Origin: Limnephilus marmoratus
Lineage: Eukaryota > Arthropoda > Insecta > Trichoptera > Limnephilidae
DNA: 64,000 nt
NCBI GenBank assembly: GCA_917880885.1
Contig: OU862913.1
Span: 44,301,460 to 44,365,459 of the forward strand
Reading direction: 5' to 3'
Each line of letters starts with the position of its first letter. Position 1 is the first letter of the stretch. Under the pieces are notes generated by a model that ran no database searches, was not told where the DNA came from, and saw only the letters and a list, made by a program, of their open reading frames with translations. Positions 32,101-47,100 of the stretch are shown here, piece by piece. A program made the translations under genes and the position numbers.

Positions 32101-35100
32101 AACGATGGGAACAGTAGCGGCGTGTGATGTCCTGATACACCCTGTATGTATAAAAATCAAAATATGTTTGTTTCTGGGTTTGTATATAGATATATACGTG
32201 AGATGCCTATGTGTTACTAAACCATTCATCCGATTACGATGAAACTTTGGGGATTTGATGTGCGCATGCCTGCGATGGTTTCTCTATACAATTATGTATA
32301 TTAAAATCAAAATATGTGATTATTTGAGATTTCTATTGTTTGCTGCAAAATTAATGAATGAATATAGGAATGAATGAATGAATATAGGAATGAATGAATG
32401 AATATAGGAATGAATGAATGAATATAGGAATGAATGAATGAATATAGGAATGAATGAAACTGTGCGTACTGTACAGGGCCCGCAGATACTTTAAAAGTGC
32501 ACAACTGCTAACCCTGTACAAATCACAAGTGCGCCCCACGGTTGAATTTGGCAGCCACCTCTGGTCTAGAGCTCCAAAATACCTGAAAAATACCCTCGAC
32601 TCTGGCCAGAAACGGGCGGTCCGTTTGATAGATTCTCCCATCTTAACAGATGGATTGCAATTTTTAGAGCACAGGCATTGGTTGGGAATGCTGTCCTTGT
32701 TCTACCGTTATTAAAATGGAAGATGCTCGAGGAACTAGCATCATTAATCCCTTTGGCACTGGTGCATAGTCGGGAAACATGCCAAACGCGTGCCCAACAT
32801 TTGTACACGGTTGACATGTGTCACATGAGAACGGGTCGTTTCTTCGACTCGTTCTTGTGTTCAACAGCTTGGCTGTGGAATGATTTGCCGGCCTCTGTGT
32901 TTCCTCATTCCTACAACATGGGCCTCTTCAAGACCAATGTTCATTCCTTCCTCTCCTCAAAAAGACCCTCACACAGCATCCCAGATGACATAGGCTCTGA
33001 GGGAAATTATTTTCCTCAGGGCCTCCTGTGTGGAGTTAATTTAAAAAAAAAAATAAATTAATCAATCAGCGGTATATCCACCTAATACCATGCGAGCGCA
33101 GCCGCGGGTATAACTAGTGGAAGATAAAAATTACAGTAAGAACCAATAAAATAATAATTAACATTTCTGCGAAGTCCATTTCTATGGGTAGGCGTTTGGA
33201 AATGGATATTTCTTTAGATCACTTAGCAGGGGTGCCCGTCATGGGGTGAGGTTTGTCCGGGTCTTGGCGGCGGATGCGTCTGCCCAACTGCTGCGTGGAT
33301 CGAGAGAGACTGGCTGAGGGAGGCCTTTTCTCCTCTCCAGCAGGAGTCGCTTGACCCATCGTCTTGCACCGCTGTTGGAGGGATGGATTCATACGTCCAT
33401 CACTCTTGGACACATCCCATCATAACTTTTTCCTTCCCAGAACTTCCTCTCCTTCCTTTCCCTAAAGAATAACCTGCTAAAATTGTCAATTATAGGCCAT
33501 TGTAGTTTGACTCAAGAAGCTATCATCAAGATACTTACGGGGGAGGAAAGCAGTTGGAAGTCGACCCCCTTCTCATTGCGTACCCCGCAGCCCCGCAGAC
33601 GCTCGGGTTGCTCGATGACCTCCACCGCATTATCCTCATCGCGGGGAGCTTTGCAGCACACCTCGATGGACACCTGGCAACTCTCCGGTTTGAATCTGAA
33701 AACCAAATAGGTCATCATGAATGAAGAATTAGCATGAAATACCACAGTCATTATGAAATACCACTACCATAATCAAAAACCACTACAATCATGAAATACC
33801 ACAATCATCATGAAATACTCGTACCACAATCATCATGAAATACTCGTACCACTATCATCATGAAATACCACTATCATCGTGAAATACCACTACAATCATG
33901 GATTACCACTATTATTATGAAATACCCCTACAATCATGAAATACTACTACAATCATGAAATACTACTACAATCATGAAATACCACTACAATCATGAAATA
34001 CCACTACCATCATGAAGTACCACAATCATAATGAAATACCACCATCATCATGAAATAACACTACAATCATAAAATACCACTATCATTATGAAATACCACT
34101 ATCATCATGAAAAACCACAATCATCATGAAATACCACTTCAATCATGAAATACCACAGACTCAGGAAGGGGCTTAGGGAATTTTTGATGAGTGAATGTGA
34201 TACCTAGTTTATTATTTATTAACCTCTCAAGCCTCGGATGCCCATTTTTTCGGAAGTTCAAAATATTTGACAACAAACTTCTCTACATACCTATTAAAAA
34301 TTAAAGTCCCCCGCGTCGTCTGTCTGTCTGTCTGTCCGCGATAAACTCGAAAACTACTGAACGGATTTTCATGTGGTTTTCAAAAATAAATAGAGTATTT
34401 CGTGAGGAAGGTTTACGTATGTAATTTGTCAAGGATTTGTGTAAAATTGGTTGAAACATCACGATAATTGTTAGAAGTGTCGGAAAAAATCGAGCCGCCT
34501 GGTAGCTTTCATCGAAAACGCTGCCTAATCCATTTGGGATATAACAAAACAATGCATGGTGGGATATTCCTCTTTTATAGACGTACAAAAAAGTCCGCGA
34601 TGGCATATATCTATCTTTTACGGATAGCTTACTATACCAATTCTATCTTCTAAAAAAATGGTCACGTACAATGCGGTAATTGAAAAGTTATTTAGACGGA
34701 TACAGTATTAATCCTTATTAACATACGTTAGTTACCCCAAGCATTTCATGCACATTATTATAATCTTTCACACCATTTCTACGTATTATAAATAAAAGTC
34801 CTCCGCGGCATCTCTCTTGGCGATAAACTTAAAGACGGCGGTGGTTATAAAGGTTGGATAACCATCCAGTAGATGACGTTGTGTTTTATTAGCCACAGCA
34901 ACACGTGGCCGGGTCAGCTAGTAAAATAATATAATACCTAAATAGGATCGGCGTAAAAGGGAGAACTACCCTTCTCACTCAAACTGTCATCAAATTTCAG
35001 AAAAATGCACCAAAATTTCAAAGAATGCATTGTCATCGACAACGAGTCTATCCGCCGAGTCTCAGCTCGATTTGATGTCGGGAAGTAGGTTAATTTGCAC

Positions 35101-38100
35101 TTCCAAGATTCCTCGTTATTGACACATTCATTCAATCATGAGAAAAAAAGTGAAATTCAAATATAAGTACGTATGTAATAAAAGATCATACATAATCTAG
35201 AATGAAAACGTTGCTTGAAATGGCTTTGGCCGTGTTTGGTGGCCAGTTCTACTATTCAGTCAGGTACTTCCAACCTTCCCCTACACCATCTCCTTTCGCT
35301 CCCCACCACTTTCAGCCTCACAAAATACTTAAGGCTCTGCTACCGGGCCCGAAAAGATGAAGACGGAGAGATACGAAATTACGAATGTTAAAGGAGAGCG
35401 CTAACATTTACAGCGACAAAATCAATGCGAAAATTGCGAAAATGTTTAATAAAACACGACTCGTTCAAAATAGAGCAAAAATCTCGCGGGCATTATCTTA
35501 AAGAGCATTAAAGAAATACTGTGAATTATTTCATACATATAACTTGTAAAATAACTGAAACAAACGTGTTAATAATAATTTTTGGAGCATAATACTTTGT
35601 GATTTTTTTCTATCGAGGGAATTTTATATAATTTGCGTTTCGGTGCTGGCAAAGTCTAGATATATCTTCAAATGTTCCCTGCCTCATCCATCAGAGCCAC
35701 TTTTCAAAAAACTAGCTGTCTTAGACATTCGCCAATTGTACATTAAGATAGTTCTCATCCATATCTGGAAAAATGATTTGATAAAATCCACACAAAAAGA
35801 AATACATACTCGTTACTCAACTCATGCAAAATGCACAATCCCTACAATAAAAACAACTTTTTCACAAAGGCAATACTCATACATCGCACCTAAAATATAC
35901 AACGAACTAAATAACAACATCAAAAAATCTAGTACACTTACTCACTTTGCAACTGGTGTCCAAATATCGATATCTGTAAAGGGTCGACAGTTTTTTAAAG
36001 AATTTCTTCAGAAAATTTGTTTGAACAGAATTATGTCATTGCCAATCATTGATTTATTTAAATACAATCTTGGTGGGAAACAAAGGTCACGTGTCATTAT
36101 CCGTAATTCAAATTTAATTTTGCCTTAGCATTACATTATCGTTTTCTGATATTTTCTGCTAGAACAGGGATAGATATTTAATCCTATTATGAAAGTCAAC
36201 TTTTGCCTAAACCATTTTTGCAATAAAGCTAGCAGCTAAACTACATTTGACTCGATAAAATGATATATCGAATCATATAAAATATTTCTAACTACTAGCA
36301 CACTAAAATATATTTTTTTTCCACTTGTTAAGGAAAAATATTTCTTAATTTTATTTAACATGCTGTCCTCTCCTCGTGCATACATACTTTTTTTTTTTTG
36401 TGAAAATGTGTTTTGCCATTGTAGAAACATCATCTGCAAATTATTGATATTTGTAAAATATAATATGTCATTATTACTTCATTTATCTGGAGGATAGCAT
36501 CATTTTATTTTATTTTCATTGAGAAAATATTATAAAACTTTCAACTTTTTTATAAAATATGGGAGAAGAAAAACATTGCTTAACCCTTTCCACTCTAAGT
36601 ATTCTTTTGTTTTTATTACACCAGCGCTTTAGTTAAGCGAAATTGCATTTTTTTAAGTTTTTACTTATTTTTTGTAAATAAAATTGATATCGGTTTATAT
36701 ACCCCTAATATTTTTTTTTTGGTTGTAATCACTATAATATAAATAGCCAAAAGTTTAAATACTTTTACAAACTAACTCTTTAAAACTGTTTGGCACCACT
36801 GTGTACTAGTGCCTACATCTACACGTTTATGTACTCAGAGCCCAGTGCCACCTATAAACCACTGTAACAATAATAATTTACGCTAGTGACCAGTGTAATT
36901 CGCTGGACTCGAAACATGAATTTATTCCAAAATTTATTTGTACAAAAATTGGTTTGAAATAATGTACCTACCAATATAACCACGTACACACAGATCTTCA
37001 TTATAATCGTTATCCTTTCTTATTTACTTACTCTATAAAGTACTTACTTCGACTTTATATTTTTTATAATTATATCATTTTTATATTCTTTCATGTATTG
37101 CTTTCTATGTTCTATACTTTTTATATTATTTTTATATTCTACTATATTCTTCCATACTCTTTTATACTCAATAGTCATTTATTGTTTCCATTCTCTTTAG
37201 TCACTTACATTCTTTTATATTCATTTGTATTCTTTAAATTTCTTTAATATTATTTTATATAATATGTATATTTATATATTTTTATTTTATTTTTTTTATA
37301 TTCTCGCACATTTCTTTATATTGCTTCTGTTAATATACTGTATACGAAAATCGACTACCACAACACAGGCATGTGCCTAGTATGGTAGTCGAAAAATTCC
37401 CAATTCATGTAACAAACAATTCAAAGAATAAAGAAACATAAAAAAAAAATATATAAGAATAACATATATTTTTTAAGAGTTTTAAAACTTACCGTGTTTA
37501 AGGGAAATATGTAATAAATCGGTACAAATCTGGGTTGCGGGCCCTTAAATCAAGGATACAGTAGCCCCAAAAGTATGATGTGAGCCCATCTAGAGTTTTG
37601 TATTTCAGTGGCGCACAAACCAGTTTTGCAAATGCAGAATTCTGGTCGACCTTCAGTTCAAACAGTTGGTGTCCCATGAGCTACATGCACGTGTTTTTTG
37701 CAAAGACGACAGTGCCCACAAAAATACGAAATTAACTCCAGATATCATTATCATCACATAGTATAAAATGAAGTCGCTCAAAATGTATGTGCGCATAGAT
37801 CTTTTAAACTATGCAACGGATTTTCATGCGGTTTTCACCAATAGATGGAGTGATTCAAGAGGAAGGTTTATATGTACACATGCTTATTATAGTAGAGACA
37901 AGTCGAGAAATTCAAATATTTTTATTTTATTTTATTTTATTTATTTTAGGGAAAGTTGACAGCAAATCAGAGATTACAAAATAATACAATAATAATATGA
38001 TAATTATGCCAATTATAAAAATTAAATATTATAATATTTAATATAATTATAATAATTATATTAAATATTATATTATATTAATATTATATTAAATATTATA

Positions 38101-41100
38101 TTATATTAATATTATATTAATTATATTATAATTATACAATTACAAATATTCAATTCAGGCAGCGGGCAGCTGGCAAGCGGGTGGCGTGGATTTTATATAC
38201 CTAATGGCGTTGTGTTTCGTTAGCCACAGCAACGTGTGGCCGAGTCTGCTAGTCTTATATATAAAAATCTCGTGTCACGGTGTTTGCGGTCGCACTCCTC
38301 CGAAACGGCTTGACCGATTATTATGATTTTTTTATGTATATTTGCTAGGTTTGAGAAAAGGCTTTAAAGTATATTTCATAGTTTGTATTTTTTTTTGGCA
38401 TTTAAAAATACCTAAATTTTAACCCTCCTACCCCCACTCTCTCATTTTTAATCGCGATTTTAGTATTTTTGTACGAACAAATTTAACCGTCGGCGTCGTG
38501 TTGTTTATTGACAGATACGTCCGCCTCATCGAACTTTCATCCACACATGCGCAAGACATTCACGAGAAGCGTTGCGTCATTTTGATATTTCATTCGGCAT
38601 CATGTTCTCGCGTGGGCAAACCATCGAGCTTATTTGTGTTGGCTAAAGACGGACTGATAAAAAATATCGTACGCACAATTGCTCTTCGAAATTCATATTG
38701 ATTTTCTTTATTTCATTTTCCACACTTAAGTTGGTGTTTTTTTTTTGTTTTTATCGGCGATCACAACCATGCAATGTTGCCACAATTGTGCCCGGCTGGC
38801 GCTCAGCAAGTAAGACCGTACCTCATACTAGGAATTTTTAGTAGGTACGTCTTTTTGTTTGGGAAAATGATGTTGGAATTTCGGAAAAAGTCATTAATCT
38901 TTTTTACTCCTACCATCATGTAGAATCATCTTCCGAAGTTAATGCACCTTACCCCCGGACACCCTGCATAAATAGTGTGCTCTGGCATTATGAAATTTGT
39001 ATAAAAAAATTGCAATAGGTGGCGCGTTAATTGTTTGAAAAATGAAAGAAAAATGTCAGGGTTATGAACCCAAGAGCCCCAGCTTTGTATGGCCAACCTA
39101 AAATTCACAAAGTTAATATTCCCGTAAGACCCGTTGTATCATTTATTAATGTTCCTACAACAAACTTAGCGAAAAGACTTAACTTCATCTTCAAAAAATA
39201 TACTAATTTTTCACCACGATACAGTGTAAAAAATTCGATAGAACTTGTTAATAAAATTAAAAATTTTGATCTTCCGCATAACTGTCAATTCCTTTCTTTA
39301 GACGTAAAATCCTTATTTAGCAATATTCCCATTGAAGAATGCCTTAAAATAATTGAAAATATCTTGGAAAAATGAGTGAATTTCATATAATTTAGCGGCA
39401 GGGAGGAAAGGAGGGAGGGGGAGCTAAATCTGAGAGAGGGTAGGATAACGCTGAACGGGGAAGGCGGGGAAGGTAAAGTGGGAAAGCAGAAGGGGTGAAA
39501 GCGGGGAAGGTAAAGTGGGAAAGCAGAAGGGGTGAAAGCGGGGAAGGTAAAGTGGGAAAGCAGAAGGGGTGAAAGCGGGGAAGGTAAAGTGGGAAAGCAG
39601 AAGGGGTGAAAGCGGGGAAGGTAAAGTGGGAAAGCAGAAGGGGTGAAAGCGGGGAAGGTAAAGTGGGAAAGCAGAAGGGGTGAAAGCGGGGAAGGTAAGA
39701 GAAAGAAGAGTAAGAAGGAAAGAGGGAACGCAAGAGGGGAAGAGGACGGCGGAGAGGGAGGGGAGGCGGTAGGGAAACGGGGACGAATGGGAAAGGACAC
39801 GCACGAAGAAACATTTTTTTGTATATGTGGCATTGCAACGCATACTGGGAACTCGCTAGTAAACAGTGTGCAATTCACACGCGGTAGAAGTGAAACATTA
39901 AAAAACCTACAGTAGACAAGAGCGGGGAGGCTACGAAGCACCGCACAAAGAGGAGACCGATTATACCATCTCATTCTCTCGCAGGCTAAATTCTATAGAT
40001 GTATGTGTTTGTCTATTTTAAGTGTCACTATTTTTCGTTTCATCGAGTTTCAAATTACAACGGTGCTAAAGAAGTATTCACTTCAATAAATTAAAAAGCA
40101 AGTTAATAATGCATGTAAGTGGATCATTTCTCGCAAATATATTGTTAAGGTACCTGTATGATGGTATCCATTAATATGGTTTGTTTTATTCTATCTGCTG
40201 AGATGGGGTTTTATAATTAATTCACAAAGATATTTCTTGCTTCATCAGACATGGAATTTACTCGCCTAGTGCCCAGTGATTCTCAAAGTTTTATTCGCAT
40301 TTTTTTTATTTGAATACCTCACAAGAGTATTATCGTCGAAAGTTTTAAATTGGCAAATTGTTGGCCGTCAATAGTATTGCAGTGCAAGGTGTTGGCGTCA
40401 ATAGTCTTGAAGGGTAAGGTGTTGGCCGTCTGTAGTCTTGTAAGGTAAAGTATTGGCCGTAAATAGTCTTGCAGGGCAAGCCTTTTGCCACCAATAATCT
40501 TGAAGGGTAAGGTGTTAGCCGTCTGTAGTCTTGTAAGGTAAGTTGTTAGCACTGTTGGCCATAAATAGTCTTGCAGGGCAAGCTATTTGCCGTCAATAGT
40601 CTTGAAGGGCAAGGTGTTGGCTGTCAATAGTATTGTAGGGCAAGATGTTGGTCATCAATAGTTTTGAAAGGCACGTTTTTTTATTAATAATAATAATAAT
40701 ATCTTTATTCAATGACATTGGCAACATTATAACTAAAAAAAGTACATGTTCAATGTAGTTTACAAATAGATTACATCAGTACAAAAAGTTTAACAAATAA
40801 AAAGTAATGTAAGAGCGGTTACACAGAAGTAGCATAATTATACAATATTTTGAGTTGTGCATAGCCTGCCTCACTAGGTGAACCTGTATTGAGGAAGATT
40901 TTTTTGTAAATTGTTTCCCGCAATTTTATCTATGGTTTTTTATAAATGTATAATGTACGTTTCTATACAGCAAAAACTTTATTTTGTTTGCGTTTACACA
41001 ATACAAATACTGCAAGGTTATTACTACAATAACAACTGTCAATGACAGGTCGTTTGGGTGAGTAGTCTTGAAGAGCAAGGTATTGGCCATCAATAGTTTT

Positions 41101-44100
41101 GAAGGGCGAGGTGTTGGCCGTTAATAGTCTTGAAGAGCAAGGTATTGGCCATCAATAGTTTTGAAGGGCGAGGTGTTGGCCGTCAATAGTCTTGAAGGGC
41201 AAGGTGTTGACTGTCAATAATAATAATAATTATTAATAATAATAAATTTGGACAACTGATATAGCGCTATTTTTGCGAAAAATCGCCTCAAGAGCACTGT
41301 ACAAATTAGCATGGATTTTACTTTAGAATTTACTTAACTATGTAGGAGGCTAGATAACAACTCGTCTTGCAGCTATCAAGCGCAGTATTGCAGGGCAAGG
41401 TGTTGGCCGTTAATAGTATTAAAGAGCAAGATGTTGGACATCAATAGTTTTGCAGGGCAAGGTGTTGGCCGTTAATAGTCTTGAATAGCAAGGTGTTGGA
41501 CATCAATAGTTTTGCAGGGCAAGGTGTTGGCCGTTAATAGTCTTGAATAGCAAGGTGTTGGACATCAATAGTTTTGCAGGGCAAGGTGTTGGCCGTTAAT
41601 AGTCTTGAATAGCAAGATGTTGGCCATCAATAGTTTTGCAGGGCAAGGTGTTGGCCGTCAATAGTCTTGAAAGGCAAGATTTTGGCCGTCAATAGTCTTG
41701 ATAGGCAAAGTGTTGGCCGTAAATAGTCTTGCAGGATAAGGTATTGGCCGACAATACTCAAGGGCAAGGTTTTATCCATAAATACTCTTGCAGGGTAGGG
41801 TGTTTGCCACCAATAGTCTTGGCCGTAACTAATAGAATAGGCAATAATACACGATAATCTTGATCGATAATACAAACATCTTGAAGGAAATACCAAGAAC
41901 TGTGCATTTGCGAAGTACACTGGTTGGGAACCACTGTTATGCAAAAAAACTTGTTTAGAAGCATAACTAATTAAACCATATATAAACATATTAAACTGAA
42001 CAAGAAAACAAGGAATAAAAACAAATGATTTTCTCAGAATTTATACTCGTATGTATAATTTAGGGTGACCTAAATCTTGATACCCCGACAGGTGATCTCC
42101 CCGCAGTTGATTCTCGAAAAATCTACTTGTCTATAAACTGTGTTTACCAGGGAGGCGTCTACTAATATCTACAGGAATTCCAAAAACTGAAAAAATCGAA
42201 CTTATATCTATGAGAATCAAAGTGTTGACGAATATCTACAGCTCAAACTGTTGATTAATATCTATGAGAACCAAAGTGTTGACGAATATCTACAGCACTG
42301 GCAGAGGTTGGATTTGCAATTGTGTATAGCATATTGGAATAACGTAATATTGCGTATGCAGTTTAAAAAACTTAATTTATGTAAGTATGTATGTAAAAAT
42401 CCCTAATATCGGACTATTGGACACATTTAGCTGATTAGTCCAACCTATGCTCTGTAGATATTAATTCAACCTAAGCTCTGTAGATATTAATCAACACTCT
42501 GAAGTTCGTAGATATTAGTTCAACATATGAGCTGTAGATATTCGTCAGACATACAGGCTGTAGATATTAGTATCTGGAGTCTTTACCAGCGCATAAGTAC
42601 AAACAATCGAAAATTCGTTTGATATTTATACCAACTTATCATAAACCCGTACCATATTAATTGTCCCAGCTCACGTGGGTCTCATATTTCTATGAATCGT
42701 TGTGTCTCCCTTATTATCATAGCGAGAAGTGTGATATAAACGGCATTGGAAAGATAAAACTACACGCTTTGTATTCAAATCTAAAAATTAACCATAATAT
42801 AATTAAAATGTATGCCTTTATGAAACCAAACATTCAGATCGCAATTTGAAAAAAAAAAATTATGGAACTTTGTGCGTTTATTTTTACATAAAACGACAAA
42901 AAAGTGAGGTGAGAATAAAGTTTATAATTCATTTGTCTATAAAAATAAGTAAGTGTTTTTTTTTTTTTTCGTTATCAGTAATTTTAGTCTGAAAAAAAAA
43001 ACAAAATGTGAGCCTTTTTTTTAAACTTTTTTGTGTTTACATTCAAAATTTTAATATTTAAAAAATTATTTCTTTATTTTTAATAATAAAATTCGAAAGC
43101 ATATTTCATCACCTTTCTAAAACAGTTTTTAGTTTTCAGATATGTTAAAAAATATTCCTTCTATTTGGATTTAATTGCAAAGCGGAAATTTTTTACCTTT
43201 TTTATATGAATGATGAGAATACCTTACAAGTCCTAGCTGCTCCTGTTTGGAGCCAGTGAGAATATGGCATCCCCAATTGGGGTATTTTGTGAGGCTAAAT
43301 GTAATGGGGGCGGGAAGGAGATGTGGAGGAGGAAGGTTGGGAAGTACCTGGCTATTTAGACACGGCTAACGCCATTTCGAGCAACTTTTCAATTCTGAAT
43401 GATGGTCTTACACCAGGGCGATACTGAGAGTATCTTCCACTCTGGAACGTGCCGCAAATATATTATACATAATTTTAAATCAATCAATTGTGAAATAACA
43501 CACCTTTGAAATTGGTAAAAATGCACAAAAAAATATAATTTTCTAGTAAAATAACTGATACCCGGCATGCATTGCACTGCCATTCAAAGAAATAAATTAA
43601 TTCTCCCTGCATGTTCTTTCCCGTACGTCCCCGATCCCCTCCCGCGTTCCCCTTCCACCTTCCCCGCCTTCCCTCTCCCCCATCTCGCCAACCCCTCTCT
43701 CGCGTTCTAAATATTCGCTCCCAGTACAGTCAGTTTTCAAACAGCTCGCGTGCCACCTATCACAATTTTTCTATTAAAATTTTCATTTTTCATATTATAT
43801 AACAAACTAGCTGACCCGTCGAACTTCGTACCACCTCAGAATCATTAACTGTTGAATTAAATTAAGTTTTTTTATTAAGTTAAAAATTACATAACAAAGC
43901 AATTATCATGGCCCAACTGTCCGTGTTTTGTTTTTGTCAGAATAAGAGATGGCGTTGTGTACGGATTTATATTTTTTGTGATTTTCATATTTTTATACTT
44001 AGGGGAATTTTTGAAAGGAAGCGGGTACGGGTGCCGCCGTTCCGGGAACCATTTATTGGATAACCAACACCTCTGCCATAGGTCACCCCAAGTGGTTCGC

Positions 44101-47100
44101 TACGTTTGGCGATTTAGCAGGGGTCAAGTCACCGCAGCTGGAGGGATGGATTCACTCCCGGATACACTTACCTCCAGATTCCTGCCCACCATTCATGCCT
44201 TTTTCCTTCCCAGAACTTCCTATCCTGCCCTTCCTTAAAAAGACCCTCCACACATCATCCCCTAAGATGACACAGGTCCTGACCTGAGTTAAGCTTACGA
44301 AAAAGAAAATGCGTTTCATATTAGAGATTTATTATTATTGTATTTTTCCTTTGGAGGATGCAAGACATACGTTCACCGTTTGTCTCATTGTCGACTATTG
44401 ACATTTAGTGTGTAAGAAATAGGGGCCGCATTATATTATTAAAAACAAAAGCAAAACAATCAGCGCATTGACATTTGACGTTTTTGAATTAATGGAATTC
44501 ACGCACAGTTAAATATTATACCTATCACAATATTGCTGCAGTTCTTTCAAAATATGAGAATTCATTCCATAAAAAATGTATAAAAAAAAAAAAAAATTTC
44601 ATCATAACTTTCTTTTTCGTGAATTTTTGCGATGTTTTAATAGTTATTCTGTTATCCGGGGCGGAGACAAATGCAACAAATCAAAGATCATCACAATCGG
44701 CCCAGCCGTTCTCGAGTTATAAATAGTGTAACTAACCCGACTTTGTTTTATATATACCTATTATTATATACGATATTCGTTTTTATATATTATATTAACT
44801 ATCATTTCGGGGGGCTAACTGCCGGCGGATCAACTGTCAGGTAAGAACTAAGAATACACATATTTTTTGGCTTACGGCTTCCTTTTAATTTTGAAGTGAA
44901 TTTAATTGGGACCATCCCACGTCCAAGGTTCTTTGGTATAAAAAAACATTGACTTCGTTCTGAGGGTGACCTTCAATACAACCAGTTTGTGCAACACAAA
45001 TTCAATCTCACATCGAGTTGTTGCATATTTATGTTTTTTAGTCAAGTTTTTTTATTGGCAAAGCAATAAGGAATATCTGTTTTCAATTAATTTTTACTAC
45101 AAATCGGTTTTGAATATGAATTCCAAAAAATATGCACGGTATAAATTATTGAGGATTTCCTATAGCTCGTAGATTTCCTAGTAGAATTAATATTCATATA
45201 CATATATAAAAATCAATATATGTATGTTTCTTTTTTTAAATTATTTATTAACCAAGAATAACATTACAATATATACCAATACTAGCTTTTTATTTTATTT
45301 TATTTTATTTTATTTATTATGGAAAATCAACAGATATTTTACACTTATAATAATAACATTAATAATATACATAATATCCAATGACAGATTTTCACATAAT
45401 TAAAATTATAATTAAAAGTAATACAAAAAAGTAAGGGTCCTGTACCCGTAAGAACTTAACAAAAATATAAAACTTATTCAAAAAAAAGATTTAAAAACAC
45501 AATATAAACTATAATAATCTGCTTACTAAATTTTAAACATGAAGTATTCAGAGTCAGATATCTATTCTCACTCCACAACAACAATAATAATAATATGTAC
45601 ATTGTACAAATTGTACATACCTACAACTCAAGAGTGAATACAATAGTGTCGAATGACAAGTATGCAACTGGAAAGGATTCACAGCAATAACATGGTAACT
45701 GGCAATATGGTCAAAAAATTATTTAATGTTGGCTATGACATACTTTTTTAATGTACTTAAATTACATGAGAATATGTCTATATTATTAAAATTCTTATCA
45801 AATACATTGCATGCTCTGAATATAAAAGCTTTTTCCCGCGGCTTCGCTCGCATGGTATTAGGGGTTTCCCACTCCGCCTCCTCCACCTTCCCTCTCCCCA
45901 CTCCACTCCCCCAGTCAACCTCCTCCCCCCTCCCCTTCCACCCACCCCTCCCTCTTCCCCTTCCTTCCCTCCCACCTCTCCCACTCCATTCCACCTCCTC
46001 CACCTTCCCTCTCTCCACTCCACTCCCCCCATCAACCTCCTCTCCCCACCCCTCCTCTCACCCCCTACACCTCACTTCCCTCCCACCTCTCCCACCCCAC
46101 TCCACCTCCTCCTTTAAAATAAATATACCTTAATACCTTAAGTATAAGCGACTCAACCGCTTCCGTCTAGGGATACTATAGCATCCCCAATTGGGGAATA
46201 TGTTGTGAGGCTGAAGGTAAGTGGGGAGGGGAAGGAGATAGGGAGGAAGGTGAGGAAGTTTATGGCTGTTCAGATCTGGTCACCAAATACGCTTGAAGCC
46301 ATTTCAAGCAACGTTTCAATTCTGAATGGTGGTTTTACATCAGAAAGTGCCGCAAATATGCTACACATTATTTTTAATGAATTATTTGCGAACCCGCGAT
46401 CTCCGGATTGCTGCTGAAGAGCCTTGCCCCTCGACTACTGAGGCTGTCAGATTGTTTAAATTCTGTCAAACAATTCATCCTTAGGGTGTTAGCTAAAATG
46501 CCGAGCGGCCCGCCATGAGCCAGCTGCCATTACTTCATTATCATCATCATCATAACATAGTATAAAATGAAGTCGCTAAAAATGTATGTGCGCATAGATC
46601 TTTTAAACTACGCAACGGATTTTCATGCGGTTTGTACCAACAGGTAGAGTGATTCAAGAGGAAGGTTTATATGTATAATACATGCTTATTATGGTAGATA
46701 AAAGATGAGAAATTCAGATATTCAATTCAGGCAGCAGGCAGCTGGCTTGGTGTAGATTTTATAAAGGTTGGGTAATGGCATTGTATTTTGTTAGCCACAG
46801 CAACGTGTGGCCGGGTCTGCTAGTTTGTAATAACTTACTTGTTTTTTTGCCTTCCCAGATAAATGTGTTTATCTATCTACACTAGTGGACTTAAGTATGG
46901 ACACTTTTCGAGATTTCTTGTATCTTATCATTTGCCTTATAAAAAAACAACTTATTTTCTTACGGAACCCTTCTAAGTTTTTTTTTGTGTTCCTTGTACC
47001 ATAGTTGATTAAAAAACATACTATATGATATGCCATATGGTGATTCAAAATTCTTATCACTTTTTTTATGTGAAATGGGAGCAAACGCCTTTAAAACAAC

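Larger units (their letters stand above)
32131..33117 (+). mobile_element. Helitron-D copy carrying a minisatellite and a LINE
   Basis: Opens with TGTATAAAAATCAAAATATG and ATCCGATTACGATGAAACTT (as at 22060) and closes with ATGCGAGCGCAGCCGCGGG...CTAGT (CTAG 33114-33117). Between them lie a 20-bp tandem repeat and a LINE 3' end. Confidence 0.55.
38970..39859 (+). mobile_element. Helitron-C copy with a Penelope fragment and a purine minisatellite
   Basis: Landmarks GCTCTGGCATTATGAAATTT and CAATAGGTGGCGCG, then a Penelope insertion, TTTCATATAATTTAGCGGCA, a purine-rich tandem array, and a terminus GGCATTGCAACGCATACTGG...CTAG (39856-39859). Confidence 0.65.
42084..43560. mobile_element. MITE-L, copy 3, broken by other elements
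   Basis: Pieces at 42084-42151, 42587-42656 and about 43500-43556 align in order with the intact MITE-L at 23410. MITE-M (42152-42586), then a TTAA-MITE and a SINE (42657-43500) lie between. Confidence 0.6.

Noticed and set aside
39285..39974. Pro/Leu/Phe-rich ORFs on the minus strand
   Set aside because: They are translations of the 37-bp purine repeat and lack any start context. Similar ORFs at 45726, 49080, 50755, 55942 and 62752 come from the Helitron purine cores.
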